From Nocardia sienata NBRC 100364 (GTDB lineage Bacteria; Actinomycetota; Actinomycetes; Mycobacteriales; Mycobacteriaceae), in NCBI RefSeq assembly GCF_001613205.1, contig NZ_BDBX01000046.1, forward strand, positions 1 through 64,000: a stretch of DNA of 64,000 bases. Reading direction: 5' to 3'. Position numbers and translations under genes: made by a program. Below, in pieces: positions 26,437 to 33,166 of the stretch. Below the pieces are notes generated by a model. That model worked only from the letters and a program-made list of their open reading frames with translations. It had not been told where the DNA came from and made no database searches. Each line of letters begins with the position of its first letter. The first letter of the stretch is position 1.

Positions 26437-27986
26437 CGGCGGATCCCGCGGCTGTCGCGCAGTACCAGGCGCGCGGCGGTACGTCCGCTGGCTCCGGACA
26501 CGCCGCCCCCCGGGTGGGTCGACGCGCCGGTCAAGTACAGGCCGGGCGCGCCGGGCACCCGCTGCCCGGACAATTCCGGCAGGGGCCGCCACAGCATCAT
26601 CTGGTCCAGGCTCATCTCCACATGCATCACATTGCCGCCGCGCAACCCCATCTCGCGTTCCAGATCCACCGGTGTCTGGACGTACCGGTCCAGCACCGAG
26701 CCCGCGAACCCGGGCGCGTACCGATCCACTTCACCGATGATCCGGTTCGCTTCGGTCTCGGCGTGCCGCGCCCATCCGCCCTCTTCGGCGAGGCGGTAGG
26801 GGTGCCACTGCGACCACAACGAGAGCTGATGCTGTCCGGCGGGCGCGATACTCGGGTCCAGGGCGCTGAAACTCATGGCGAGTACGACGGGCCGGGGTGG
26901 TAGCCGGCCGCCCAGGGCGCTGCCGTGCGCCAGCGCCAACCGGCGCCGATCCGAGACCAGCAATTGCAGTCCGGTCGCCGACTCGGCGGGCGCCGCGCCC
27001 GGGTACCGCGGGAGATCAGTGGTGGCGGCGCGCACCACCATGCCGATTCCGGGGCCCACCCGGATCTGCCGCTCCCACCGGCGCAGCGGTTCCGAATCGA
27101 AGCCGCCCGCGCGCAGCAGTTCCAGCGTGGTGAGGATATGGGTGCCCGCGACGACCGTGTCGGCGTCGTAGGCGCGCCCGGCCGCGGTGCCGACCCGCCA
27201 GCCGTCGACCCGGCGGGTCAGCGCGGTGACCGCGTCGCCGGCCGTGACCTCGCCGCCGTCGCCGCGAAACCGGGCGAGAAGCGCCTCGGTGAGGGCACCG
27301 CTGCCGCCCACCGCCCGGCCGGGCGGCAGGGTGTGCATGAGCGCCGCGAACGCCACCATCGGCGCCGTTCCCGGTTCGGACATGGGCGGTCCCGACTGCG
27401 CCCCGAACCACGCCAGTGCCGCCTTCAGCCGTTCGTCGTCGAACCAGGTGTCCAGCAGCGCGTCACCGGACTGCAGGAATTCCCGCGACAGCGCGCTGCC
27501 TCCCTCGCGGGCGTCCAGTCCCCAGAACGAGCGCAGCAGCCGGCCGCCGGTGGGCGCGCCGCCGAACGAGCGCATCACCCGCCGGGCCCGCGGCTCCCAG
27601 ACGTCGACGAAGCGCCGGTAGGCGGCGGCGTCGCGGTCGCCGCAGGCGGCGGCCACCGACGCGCAGGTCCGTGCCAGGTCGCGGTGGAACACGATCGGCG
27701 GCGCCCCTGTCTCCGGGCAGGCCGGGGCGAAGGCCCAGGGGTCGCAATCGAGGTAACGCAGCCCGAAGCGCTCCAGCTCGAGGTCCTCGATGATTCCGGT
27801 GTGCCGGACCATCAGATGCGCCGAGGAACCCCGATCGACCCGGTGCCCGGGGAAACGCTCCACGGTCGATACGGCCCCGCCCAGGATGGTATCGCTCTCC
27901 AGGACATGGACCCGGCGTCCCGCCCGCGCCAGATAACATGCCGCCACCAGCGCGTTGTGGCCGGACCCGATGATCACGACACTCAT
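26421..27986 (-). CDS. crtO: Carotenoid C-4 ketolase, CrtO type
   Basis: A 521-residue FAD-dependent oxidoreductase that strongly resembles the rhodococcal CrtO ketolase, which introduces a 4-keto group on a beta-ionone ring. Landmarks: VVIIGSGHNALVAACYLARAG, RGSSAHLMVRHTGIIEDLEL, YLDCDPWAFAP, WFGAQSGPPMSEPGTAPM and the C-terminal YLTGASTHPGGGVSGASGR. The ATG overlaps the GNAT gene stop by 4 bp, and the 3' end overlaps cruF by 16 bp. A keto product requires a cyclic substrate, but no lycopene cyclase gene is in the window. Confidence 0.92.
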   Translation of the reverse strand: MSVVIIGSGHNALVAACYLARAGRRVHVLESDTILGGAVSTVERFPGHRVDRGSSAHLMVRHTGIIEDLELERFGLRYLDCDPWAFAPACPETGAPPIVFHRDLARTCASVAAACGDRDAAAYRRFVDVWEPRARRVMRSFGGAPTGGRLLRSFWGLDAREGGSALSREFLQSGDALLDTWFDDERLKAALAWFGAQSGPPMSEPGTAPMVAFAALMHTLPPGRAVGGSGALTEALLARFRGDGGEVTAGDAVTALTRRVDGWRVGTAAGRAYDADTVVAGTHILTTLELLRAGGFDSEPLRRWERQIRVGPGIGMVVRAATTDLPRYPGAAPAESATGLQLLVSDRRRLALAHGSALGGRLPPRPVVLAMSFSALDPSIAPAGQHQLSLWSQWHPYRLAEEGGWARHAETEANRIIGEVDRYAPGFAGSVLDRYVQTPVDLEREMGLRGGNVMHVEMSLDQMMLWRPLPELSGQRVPGAPGLYLTGASTHPGGGVSGASGRTAARLVLRDSRGIRRWIRR

Positions 27987-28684
27987 GGCAGCAGCGGTAG
28001 TGACCGGCCGAGGATCCCGAAGCGGCGGTTATCGCCGGCGAACACGAAATCACGCAGGACATCGCGGAAACCCATCCGCCGGTACAGGCGCCAGGCCCGG
28101 TTGTCCTCTTCGCCGACCTCCGGAGTGGACAGCAGCACGGCCTGCTCGGGGCGGTCCCGCAGCAACCGCTGGAGCAGGGTCGCGCCGATACCGCGGCCCT
28201 GCGCGCTCGGGTGCACGTGGAGCTCGGTGAGTTCGAAATAGTCACCGAGCAACTGCGCGGTGGCCGGCTCGGGCCACCCGGCGCGGCGCATTCCCGCGTG
28301 CACCTGCTGCTGCCACCACTGATGGGGGCCGCCGCGATAGCCGTAGGCGATGGCGACGATCGGGGAACGGCGCAGGTCGAATGTGCCGTTGTCCTCGGGC
28401 ACCACCGCCGCGACCGCGTGCCAGCCGGCCCGATGGGTGTGCTCGGTCCACATCGGCGCCCGATGGTGCTCGGTGCCGTGCGGATAGTCCATGGCTGCGA
28501 CGTAGACCGCCAGTGCGTCGTGCAACCGGGCGCGCAGGGCGGTTACCGAGAGGTCGACGACGACCGGGACGGGGAGATTGTTCGACTTGACGGCTGTCAT
28601 TGCGATATCGGTGGGCTCTTTCGCGGTCGGCAGGGCGGGGAGTTCGGGGCGCACGAACATGTCGGTGGTCGTCTCTATATTCAA
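27983..28684 (-). CDS. GNAT-family N-acetyltransferase (Rv2170-like)
   Basis: A 233-residue acetyltransferase. The acetyl-CoA site is FELTELHVHPSAQGRGIGATLLQRLL, followed by VLLSTPEVGEEDNRAWRLYRRMGFRDVLRDFVFAG. The N-terminal part (VDLSVTALRARLHDALAVYVAAMDYPHGTE) matches Rv2170, whose substrate is not firmly known; lysine acetylation of isocitrate lyase has been proposed for it. It is the first gene of the minus-strand run GNAT-crtO-cruF-lppM-glycosyltransferase. The first about 30 residues are not family-like, so translation may start downstream of 28684, for example at the in-frame ATG near 28600. Confidence 0.85.
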   Translation of the reverse strand: MNIETTTDMFVRPELPALPTAKEPTDIAMTAVKSNNLPVPVVVDLSVTALRARLHDALAVYVAAMDYPHGTEHHRAPMWTEHTHRAGWHAVAAVVPEDNGTFDLRRSPIVAIAYGYRGGPHQWWQQQVHAGMRRAGWPEPATAQLLGDYFELTELHVHPSAQGRGIGATLLQRLLRDRPEQAVLLSTPEVGEEDNRAWRLYRRMGFRDVLRDFVFAGDNRRFGILGRSLPLLP

Positions 28685-28791
28685 GCTCGAGCCAAACGTT
28701 CGAAAGCCTGTTCGTCCCCGCGGTGCACGCTCAGCCTGCCATACCGGCGGACCGCCGCGGGGGGTGACAGGCGAGATACGGAGGGACGGCT

Positions 28792-29229
28792 ATGTCGGAT
28801 CGAAGCGTGCACCCGGTACAACCGGGTCGGGCGGGGATGCTGCTGCGGCGCGCCGACGGGCTGCTGATGGAAGCGGCGGGGGAGCGGGATCCGCGGGAAC
28901 GTTTCCGCGTCGCCTACCTGGCGGCCCTGCGGGGCGCGGGGGCGGTGCTGGCGCTCACCGGCGCCGATACCGCGCCGCGGGCCCGCTCCCGTAATGCGTG
29001 GGTGATGTTGCAACGCGCCGCGCCCGAATTCGTGATGTGGGCGGACTATTTCAGTGGCCATTCCGCGACCCGGGCGGCACTCGAGGCCGGGTTGCCCCGG
29101 GCGATCGACGATATGGCCGCCGACGAGTTCTCCTCGCGTGTGGCCGCCTTTCTTCACGACGTCGAGGATCTCATCGCGCCGGCCGCTCGGCTGCGCGCCG
29201 CCGGTGAGGGAGACGACGCCTCCCGCTAG
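28792..29229 (+). CDS. SAV_6107-family HEPN-domain protein
   Basis: A 145-residue all-helical protein of the SAV_6107 HEPN group, found at this position next to DUF3040 genes in many actinobacteria. Typical text: RAGMLLRRADGLLMEAAGERDPRERFRVAYLAALRGAGAVLAL and AWVMLQRAAPEFVMWADYFSGHSATRAALE. Some HEPN proteins are RNases with an R-x4-6-H motif, which is not obvious here, so enzymatic activity is doubtful. The ATG has GGAGGGAC about 7 nt upstream. Function unknown. Confidence 0.75.
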   Translation: MSDRSVHPVQPGRAGMLLRRADGLLMEAAGERDPRERFRVAYLAALRGAGAVLALTGADTAPRARSRNAWVMLQRAAPEFVMWADYFSGHSATRAALEAGLPRAIDDMAADEFSSRVAAFLHDVEDLIAPAARLRAAGEGDDASR

Positions 29230-29348
29230 AAACCGCCGCCGACCCCCGGACCTCTGGATTCGGCTCGTCCCGGATTCGATCCGGCGACGAACTTCGTTCG
29301 GCTGCACCCATATGGTGGTACCGCTCTTGGCGAACTCGTATCATTGAT

Positions 29349-29395
29349 GACAGATAGCCGCCAAGGGGTTATCTGTCGCCTACCCGGAGGCGACA
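29349..29395 (+). promoter_or_regulatory. Alternative-hairpin leader before DUF3040 gene
   Basis: Two mutually exclusive hairpins. Stem A pairs GACAGATA (29349-29356) with TATCTGTC (29370-29377). Stem B pairs TGTCGCCT (29374-29381) with AGGCGACA (29388-29395). They share TGTC, so only one can form. A TATCAT -10-like hexamer (29339-29344) would start the transcript at about 29351. The structure ends 28 nt before the GTG at 29424. This is an attenuator-like layout; no ligand or protein is indicated. Confidence 0.4.
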
Positions 29396-29423
29396 GCCAC
29401 GACCTAGTGCCGGGGGAGGTACC

Positions 29424-29855
29424 GTGCCACTCTCCGAGCACGAGCAGCGCATGCTCGAACAGATCGAGAGCGCGCTCTATGCTGAGGACCCGAAGTTCGC
29501 GTCGTCCGTCCGCGGTGGACGTCTTCGTACGACCTCGAGTCGCCGTCGACTCCAGGCCGCGGCCTTGTTCGTACTGGGCCTTGTCCTACTCGTCGCGGGT
29601 ATCGCTCTTCCGGTGCGACCCGGCGGCTTTCCGATCATCAGTCTGATCGGGTTCATCGTGATGTTCGGCGCCGGAGTACTGCTCCTGCTCGGCGGCGCCA
29701 AGGGTGCCACGCCCGGCCGCGGCGGCGGTGCACCGAGCAATTCCGCCGGTTCCGGATCGTCGGAACGAGCGGCCGGCGGGCGTGGGCGTCCGCGCCGTTC
29801 CGGTGGGTTCACCGAGCGCATGGAGGATCGCTTCCGCCGAAGGTTCGAGGAGTAG
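29424..29855 (+). CDS. DUF3040 membrane protein (Rv2169c-like)
   Basis: A 143-residue protein. The short amphipathic N-terminal DUF3040 signature PLSEHEQRMLEQIESALYAEDPKFASSVR is followed by two membrane helices (AAALFVLGLVLLVAGIALP and IISLIGFIVMFGAGVLLLLGG) and a Gly/Ser/Arg-rich cytoplasmic tail with a charged end (TERMEDRFRRRFEE). Function unknown; the gene is conserved immediately upstream of mraZ in mycobacteria and relatives, so an envelope or division role is plausible. The GTG has GGGGGAGGT a few nt upstream. Confidence 0.85.
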   Translation: MPLSEHEQRMLEQIESALYAEDPKFASSVRGGRLRTTSSRRRLQAAALFVLGLVLLVAGIALPVRPGGFPIISLIGFIVMFGAGVLLLLGGAKGATPGRGGGAPSNSAGSGSSERAAGGRGRPRRSGGFTERMEDRFRRRFEE

Positions 29856-29886
29856 CCGCCCGGCGTTCACGCCGGCCTACGGCCGA

Positions 29887-29923
29887 CAGCGGTGCCGCAC
29901 CTGGAACGGGTGCGGCACCGCTG
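29887..29923 (+). terminator. Hairpin terminator after DUF3040 gene
   Basis: A perfect 15-bp stem (29887-29901 with 29909-29923) and a 7-nt loop, followed by a short T-containing tail. It begins 31 bp after the DUF3040 stop codon. Confidence 0.85.
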
Positions 29924-29995
29924 TTCGCTGTGTGCTGTATTCGTTCGCTCACGGGATGCGCGCGTGACCGTCGCCCCGGTCGATCGTGCTTCGGA

Positions 29996-30043
29996 CCACC
30001 TTTTCCCACCCCTCCCCACCGGCTTCCCCCACCGCGCCCCACC
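29996..30043 (-). promoter_or_regulatory. Opposite-strand array of GGTGG(GG) boxes
   Basis: On the minus strand GGTGG-type boxes begin at 30043, 30033, 30020, 30010 and 30000, that is at steps of 10, 13, 10 and 10 bp. Four of the five extend to GGTGGG(G). The spacing and core match the MraZ-type boxes at the mraZ promoter about 200 bp downstream, but in reverse orientation. No obvious promoter of their own is visible. Binding by MraZ is inference. Confidence 0.45.
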
Positions 30044-30220
30044 GCCCCGGTCGTAAAGGCGTGAACAGGGGGTTTGCTGGAAGTTGACGGGGCTCGCCGG
30101 CGCCGGTGGTCGGAGACGCGCGCAGGGAGGCAGAGCCCGCGAAAAGTTCACCCGGTCGGTGATAGCTGGGGTGACCTGCGAAATCTGACGGCCGGGGAGG
30201 CACATCACCCCGTGTTTCGA

Positions 30221-30256
30221 TTGAAAGTGGGGGAAAGTGGGGTAATGTGGAGCGCG
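30221..30256 (+). promoter_or_regulatory. mraZ promoter overlapped by three MraZ boxes
   Basis: TTGAAA (30221-30226), a 16-nt spacer and TAATGT (30243-30248) form the promoter. Boxes GTGGGG (30227), GTGGGG (30237) and GTGGAG (30247) repeat at exactly 10-bp steps. They fill the spacer and cover the -10. Repeated GTGGG boxes at 10-bp spacing are the known MraZ operator in other bacteria, so autorepression of the dcw cluster is expected. Confidence 0.8.
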
Positions 30257-30336
30257 CACTACAGGAGAGGCCGCGAGGCACTCGACCGGCGTAGCCGGTC
30301 AACACCATTCGAGGTGGTCCGGTAGGAGGTATCGGG

Positions 30337-30768
30337 TTGTTTCTCGGTACTTACACACCTCGTCTGGACGACAAAGGGCGACTCACGTTGCCTGCGAAGT
30401 TTCGAGACGATCTGGCGGGAGGGTTGATGGTCACCAAAGGACAGGACCACAGCCTTGCCGTCTATCCGAAGGACGAGTTCAGTGCACTCGCCCGGCGCGC
30501 CGCGTCGGCCTCCCGGAGCAACCCGCAGGCGCGGGCCTTCATCCGGGCGCTGGCGGCGGGCACGGACGAACAGCGGCTGGATGCGCAGGGCCGGATCGTG
30601 TTGTCGGCCGAACATCGCCGGTACGCCAACCTCACCCGCGACTGTACGGTCATCGGCTCGGTCGACTTCCTGGAGATATGGGACAAACAGGCGTGGGAGA
30701 CCTACCTCGCCGAGCACGAGGAGGACTACGCACAAGCGAGAGACGAGGCACTGGGCGGAATCTTCTAG
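30337..30768 (+). CDS. mraZ: Transcriptional regulator MraZ
   Basis: A 143-residue MraZ with two AbrB-like SpoVT halves. The two DNA-binding signatures are LDDKGRLTLPAKFRDDL (about residues 10-26) and LDAQGRIVLSAEHRRYA (about 79-95). MraZ forms a ring and represses its own promoter and the division/cell-wall cluster. The start is TTG, 6 nt after AGGAGGT (30324-30330), giving the family-typical MFLGTYTPRLDDKGR. It heads the dcw cluster; a 276-bp gap follows before rsmH. Confidence 0.95.
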   Translation: MFLGTYTPRLDDKGRLTLPAKFRDDLAGGLMVTKGQDHSLAVYPKDEFSALARRAASASRSNPQARAFIRALAAGTDEQRLDAQGRIVLSAEHRRYANLTRDCTVIGSVDFLEIWDKQAWETYLAEHEEDYAQARDEALGGIF

Positions 30769-31044
30769 CCCGCGCGAGTGCCACGCGGCCTCTGCCCGGA
30801 TGCGGACCCTGACGTACTTCCCCGACGCCAGGTGCCGCTTCGGTCAGAGACCCCGCGGCATTCGTTACGTCACCGATTTTCCTTCTGTCGCTCACCCGTG
30901 GACGCGCCGGATCGAACGGCGGCGGCCGCATCTCGCGCAATCAATTGTTCGCCCGCTTCGGCGCCGGTGATTCGTATCCACCCCGGGTGCGGATGCGACC
31001 CGAATCGGGTCGCCACGGAGCGAGGCACGAATCCGGAGGTCGAT
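30769..31044 (+). promoter_or_regulatory. Structured mraZ-rsmH leader interval
   Basis: A 276-bp gap in an otherwise tightly packed cluster. It contains a perfect 8-bp hairpin with an AAT loop (30995-31013, GCGACCCG/CGGGTCGC) 31 nt before the rsmH start, and the rsmH ribosome site GGAGG (31035-31039). A conserved mraW leader RNA motif has been described in actinobacteria at this position; I cannot confirm a match by eye. The reading frame of rsmH is open across the gap, but the translation there is not family-like. Confidence 0.35.
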
Positions 31045-32022
31045 TTGAACCGTGAGCAGCACGGCACGCGACACGTCCCTGTTCTGCTCACCCGCGCCGC
31101 CGAATTGCTCGATCCGGTACTCGGCGGGCCGGCGGCCGTCTATCTCGATGCCACGCTGGGGCTCGGCGGTCATGCCGAATACTTCCTGCGCACCCACGCC
31201 GATCTCCGGCTCATAGGTCTGGATCGCGATACCCGCGCGCTCGCGCTCACCACCGAACGGCTCCGGCCCTATGCCGACCGGATCACTCTGGTGCACACCC
31301 GATACGACGGAATCGCCGCAGCGCTCGCGCAGGCCGGTCTGCCGGCCACCGGTTCGGTCAGTGGGATCCTGATGGATCTCGGGGTCTCGTCCATGCAGTT
31401 GGACGAGGCGGAGCGGGGCTTCGCCTACTCCGTGGACGCCCCGCTGGATATGCGCATGGACGCGACCACCGGTCCGACCGCCGCCGATGTGCTCAATACC
31501 TACAGCCAGGGCGAGATCGCCCGGGTGCTGAAGGTCTACGGCGAGGAAAGGTTCGCGAACCGGATCGCCGCCGAGATCGTGCGGCGTCGCGCCCGGCAGC
31601 CGCTGCGTACCAGTGCCGAACTGGTGAGTCTGCTCTACGACACCATCCCCGCACCGGCCCGCCGGACCGGCGGCCACCCCGCCAAGCGCACCTTCCAGGC
31701 GCTGCGCGTGGAGGTCAACGGTGAACTGGATTCGCTGCGCGCGGCTCTCCCGGCCGCACTGGCAGCGCTGCGCCCGGGCGGTCGCATCGTGGTCATGTCC
31801 TACCAATCGCTCGAGGACCGGGTCGTCAAACACGAACTGGCCGAGCGCGCGAAATCGCGTACCCCGGTGGGTCTTCCGGTCGAACTCCCGGGCATGGGGC
31901 CGGAATTCCGCATCCTGACCAGGGGCGCCGAACAGGCCGGTCCCGCCGAAATCGAGGAGAACCCCCGCGCCGCGCCGGTCCGGATGCGCGCGGCCGAGAA
32001 GATCGCGCAGGAAGCGGGATGA
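31045..32022 (+). CDS. rsmH: 16S rRNA (cytosine-1402-N4)-methyltransferase
   Basis: A 325-residue SAM-dependent methyltransferase (MraW) that modifies C1402 in the ribosomal P site. Landmarks: HVPVLLTRAAELLDP, YLDATLGLGGHAEYFL (SAM loop), LIGLDRDTRALALT, GILMDLGVSSMQLDEAERGF, RTFQALRVEVNGEL and GRIVVMSYQSLEDRVVK. I chose the TTG at 31045 because GGAGG lies 5 nt upstream and the family sequence begins right there. An in-frame start at 30778 would add 89 residues with no family similarity. The stop overlaps the next small ORF by 4 bp. Confidence 0.93.
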   Translation: MNREQHGTRHVPVLLTRAAELLDPVLGGPAAVYLDATLGLGGHAEYFLRTHADLRLIGLDRDTRALALTTERLRPYADRITLVHTRYDGIAAALAQAGLPATGSVSGILMDLGVSSMQLDEAERGFAYSVDAPLDMRMDATTGPTAADVLNTYSQGEIARVLKVYGEERFANRIAAEIVRRRARQPLRTSAELVSLLYDTIPAPARRTGGHPAKRTFQALRVEVNGELDSLRAALPAALAALRPGGRIVVMSYQSLEDRVVKHELAERAKSRTPVGLPVELPGMGPEFRILTRGAEQAGPAEIEENPRAAPVRMRAAEKIAQEAG

Positions 32023-32255
32023 AGCCGGGCACCGGCACCGGCCACGCCGCAGCGGTGGCCCGCGGAGCAGCGAATTCGCTTGTCCGCGTGGCGCGACTGC
32101 GGTACGACGGTGCGGATGCGATATGCCGATATCGCAGCGGTGCCCGCAAATTCGTGGTGTCAGGGGAGCACCGGCTGGGCATTACGGACCACAGCACAGG
32201 CGTACGCGGGCCGAAACCGCGGGCCATCACACCGATACGGGGGTGTCAGGTATGA
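32019..32255 (+). CDS. 78-residue coupled small ORF between rsmH and ftsL
   Basis: I recognise no family. The ATG overlaps the rsmH stop (ATGA at 32019-32022) and has AGGAAG 4 nt upstream. The stop overlaps the ftsL ATG (ATGA at 32252-32255). So the frame is coupled at both ends with the same 4-bp geometry as the other dcw junctions. The product is basic (Arg/Lys/His-rich) with no membrane helix. Third-position GC is lower than in neighbours, roughly 70 percent by hand count, so it may act mainly as a translational relay rather than encode a conserved protein. Confidence 0.5.
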   Translation: MKPGTGTGHAAAVARGAANSLVRVARLRYDGADAICRYRSGARKFVVSGEHRLGITDHSTGVRGPKPRAITPIRGCQV

Positions 32256-33166
32256 GCGTGAGCACACGTACCGAGACCGGGCGACCGGCTCGGCGGGTAC
32301 ACGACGCGGAGCGGGTGAAATCCGGTGCCGCGCAGCGGGCCTACGCCCGGCGCCGGCAGCGCACCGGCGTGGCGCCGGTGGTCGCGCCGCGGTCGGAGCT
32401 GGCGGGGCGTGGACCGTTCGTCGCCGCCATCCTGGCCATGTTCGGCTGTGGTCTCGCGCTCACGCTGGTACTGACCACCCGCGCCGCCGAGGACAGCTAC
32501 CAGCTCAGCGACGCGCGTGAGGCCAACCGGGTGCTCTCCGACGAACGCGCGGCATTGCAGCGGGAGGTCGCGGCCGCCGATTCCGCGCCCGAACTCGCCA
32601 CTCGCGCCCGGGAACTGGGCATGATCCCGGCGGTGGATCCGGCGCGGCTGGTCGTCGCCGCGGATGGAACGGTCACCGTGGTCGGTGAACCGTTGCCCGC
32701 CCAGGGCCCGCCGGCCCCGCCGCTGAACGCACCCCGCGGCGGAGCCCCGCGCTCCGGCGCGGACCCGGGCGAGCGGATCGTGCCGGTCCCGGCGCTGCCG
32801 CGGTCGGACTCGGCCGTGCCGAGCCCCGGTGGGGTGCTCGCGGCCCCGGGGACCGATCCGACGCCGGCGTCGCAGCCGGGCGAGGGCGTCCCGGGCGTTC
32901 CCGGTCCGGCCGACGGTGTGGCACCGCCGGCTGCCCCGGCCGAGGAAACCCCTCCGGCCGGCGGAACCGCCCCGGCCGAGACGCCTGCGCCGGCCGACGG
33001 AATCGCACCGGCCGGCCTGTCCACTCCGGTCGAGGGTGATGCCCCGGCCGAAGCGCCCGCTCCGGTCGGAAATGCGGTCCCGGCGCCCGCGGATGTGTCG
33101 GGCGATGTCGAACCCACCTCGGTCGCGCCGTTGCCGCCCGTTACGGCGGGTGAGGAGATGCGATGA
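32252..33166 (+). CDS. ftsL: FtsL-like divisome membrane protein with long Pro/Ala-rich tail
   Basis: A 304-residue bitopic protein in the ftsL position. A basic cytoplasmic head (about 1-50) precedes one membrane helix (GPFVAAILAMFGCGLALTLVLTT). A short coiled coil follows (AEDSYQLSDAREANRVLSDERAALQREVAAADS) with the FtsL-type ending ARELGMIPAVDPARLVV. The last about 150 residues are a Pro/Ala/Gly-rich extracellular tail, as in the proline-rich mycobacterial counterpart Rv2164c. It should bridge FtsQ and FtsW/FtsI at the septum. The ATG at 32252 overlaps the small ORF; the stop overlaps ftsI by 4 bp. Confidence 0.85.
   Translation: MSVSTRTETGRPARRVHDAERVKSGAAQRAYARRRQRTGVAPVVAPRSELAGRGPFVAAILAMFGCGLALTLVLTTRAAEDSYQLSDAREANRVLSDERAALQREVAAADSAPELATRARELGMIPAVDPARLVVAADGTVTVVGEPLPAQGPPAPPLNAPRGGAPRSGADPGERIVPVPALPRSDSAVPSPGGVLAAPGTDPTPASQPGEGVPGVPGPADGVAPPAAPAEETPPAGGTAPAETPAPADGIAPAGLSTPVEGDAPAEAPAPVGNAVPAPADVSGDVEPTSVAPLPPVTAGEEMR

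Larger units (their letters stand above)
29856..30336. other. Regulatory interval upstream of mraZ
   Basis: About 480 bp without a gene. In order it holds the DUF3040 terminator (29887-29923), a C-rich array of opposite-strand GTGG-type boxes (29996-30043), a GC-rich stretch with a long-range pairing GGGGTGA/TCACCCC around 30160-30210, the mraZ promoter with three boxes (30221-30256), and a leader with a GACCGGC-GTA-GCCGGTC hairpin (30284-30300) before the AGGAGGT ribosome site of mraZ. Confidence 0.6.

Noticed and set aside
25597..26592. Long form of cruF starting at 26592
   Set aside because: It would overlap crtO by about 170 bp and adds a basic stretch absent from the CruF family; the ATG at 26436 fits.
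30778..31044. N-terminal extension of rsmH from 30778
   Set aside because: The 89 extra residues are not family-like, and a GGAGG site sits directly before the TTG at 31045.
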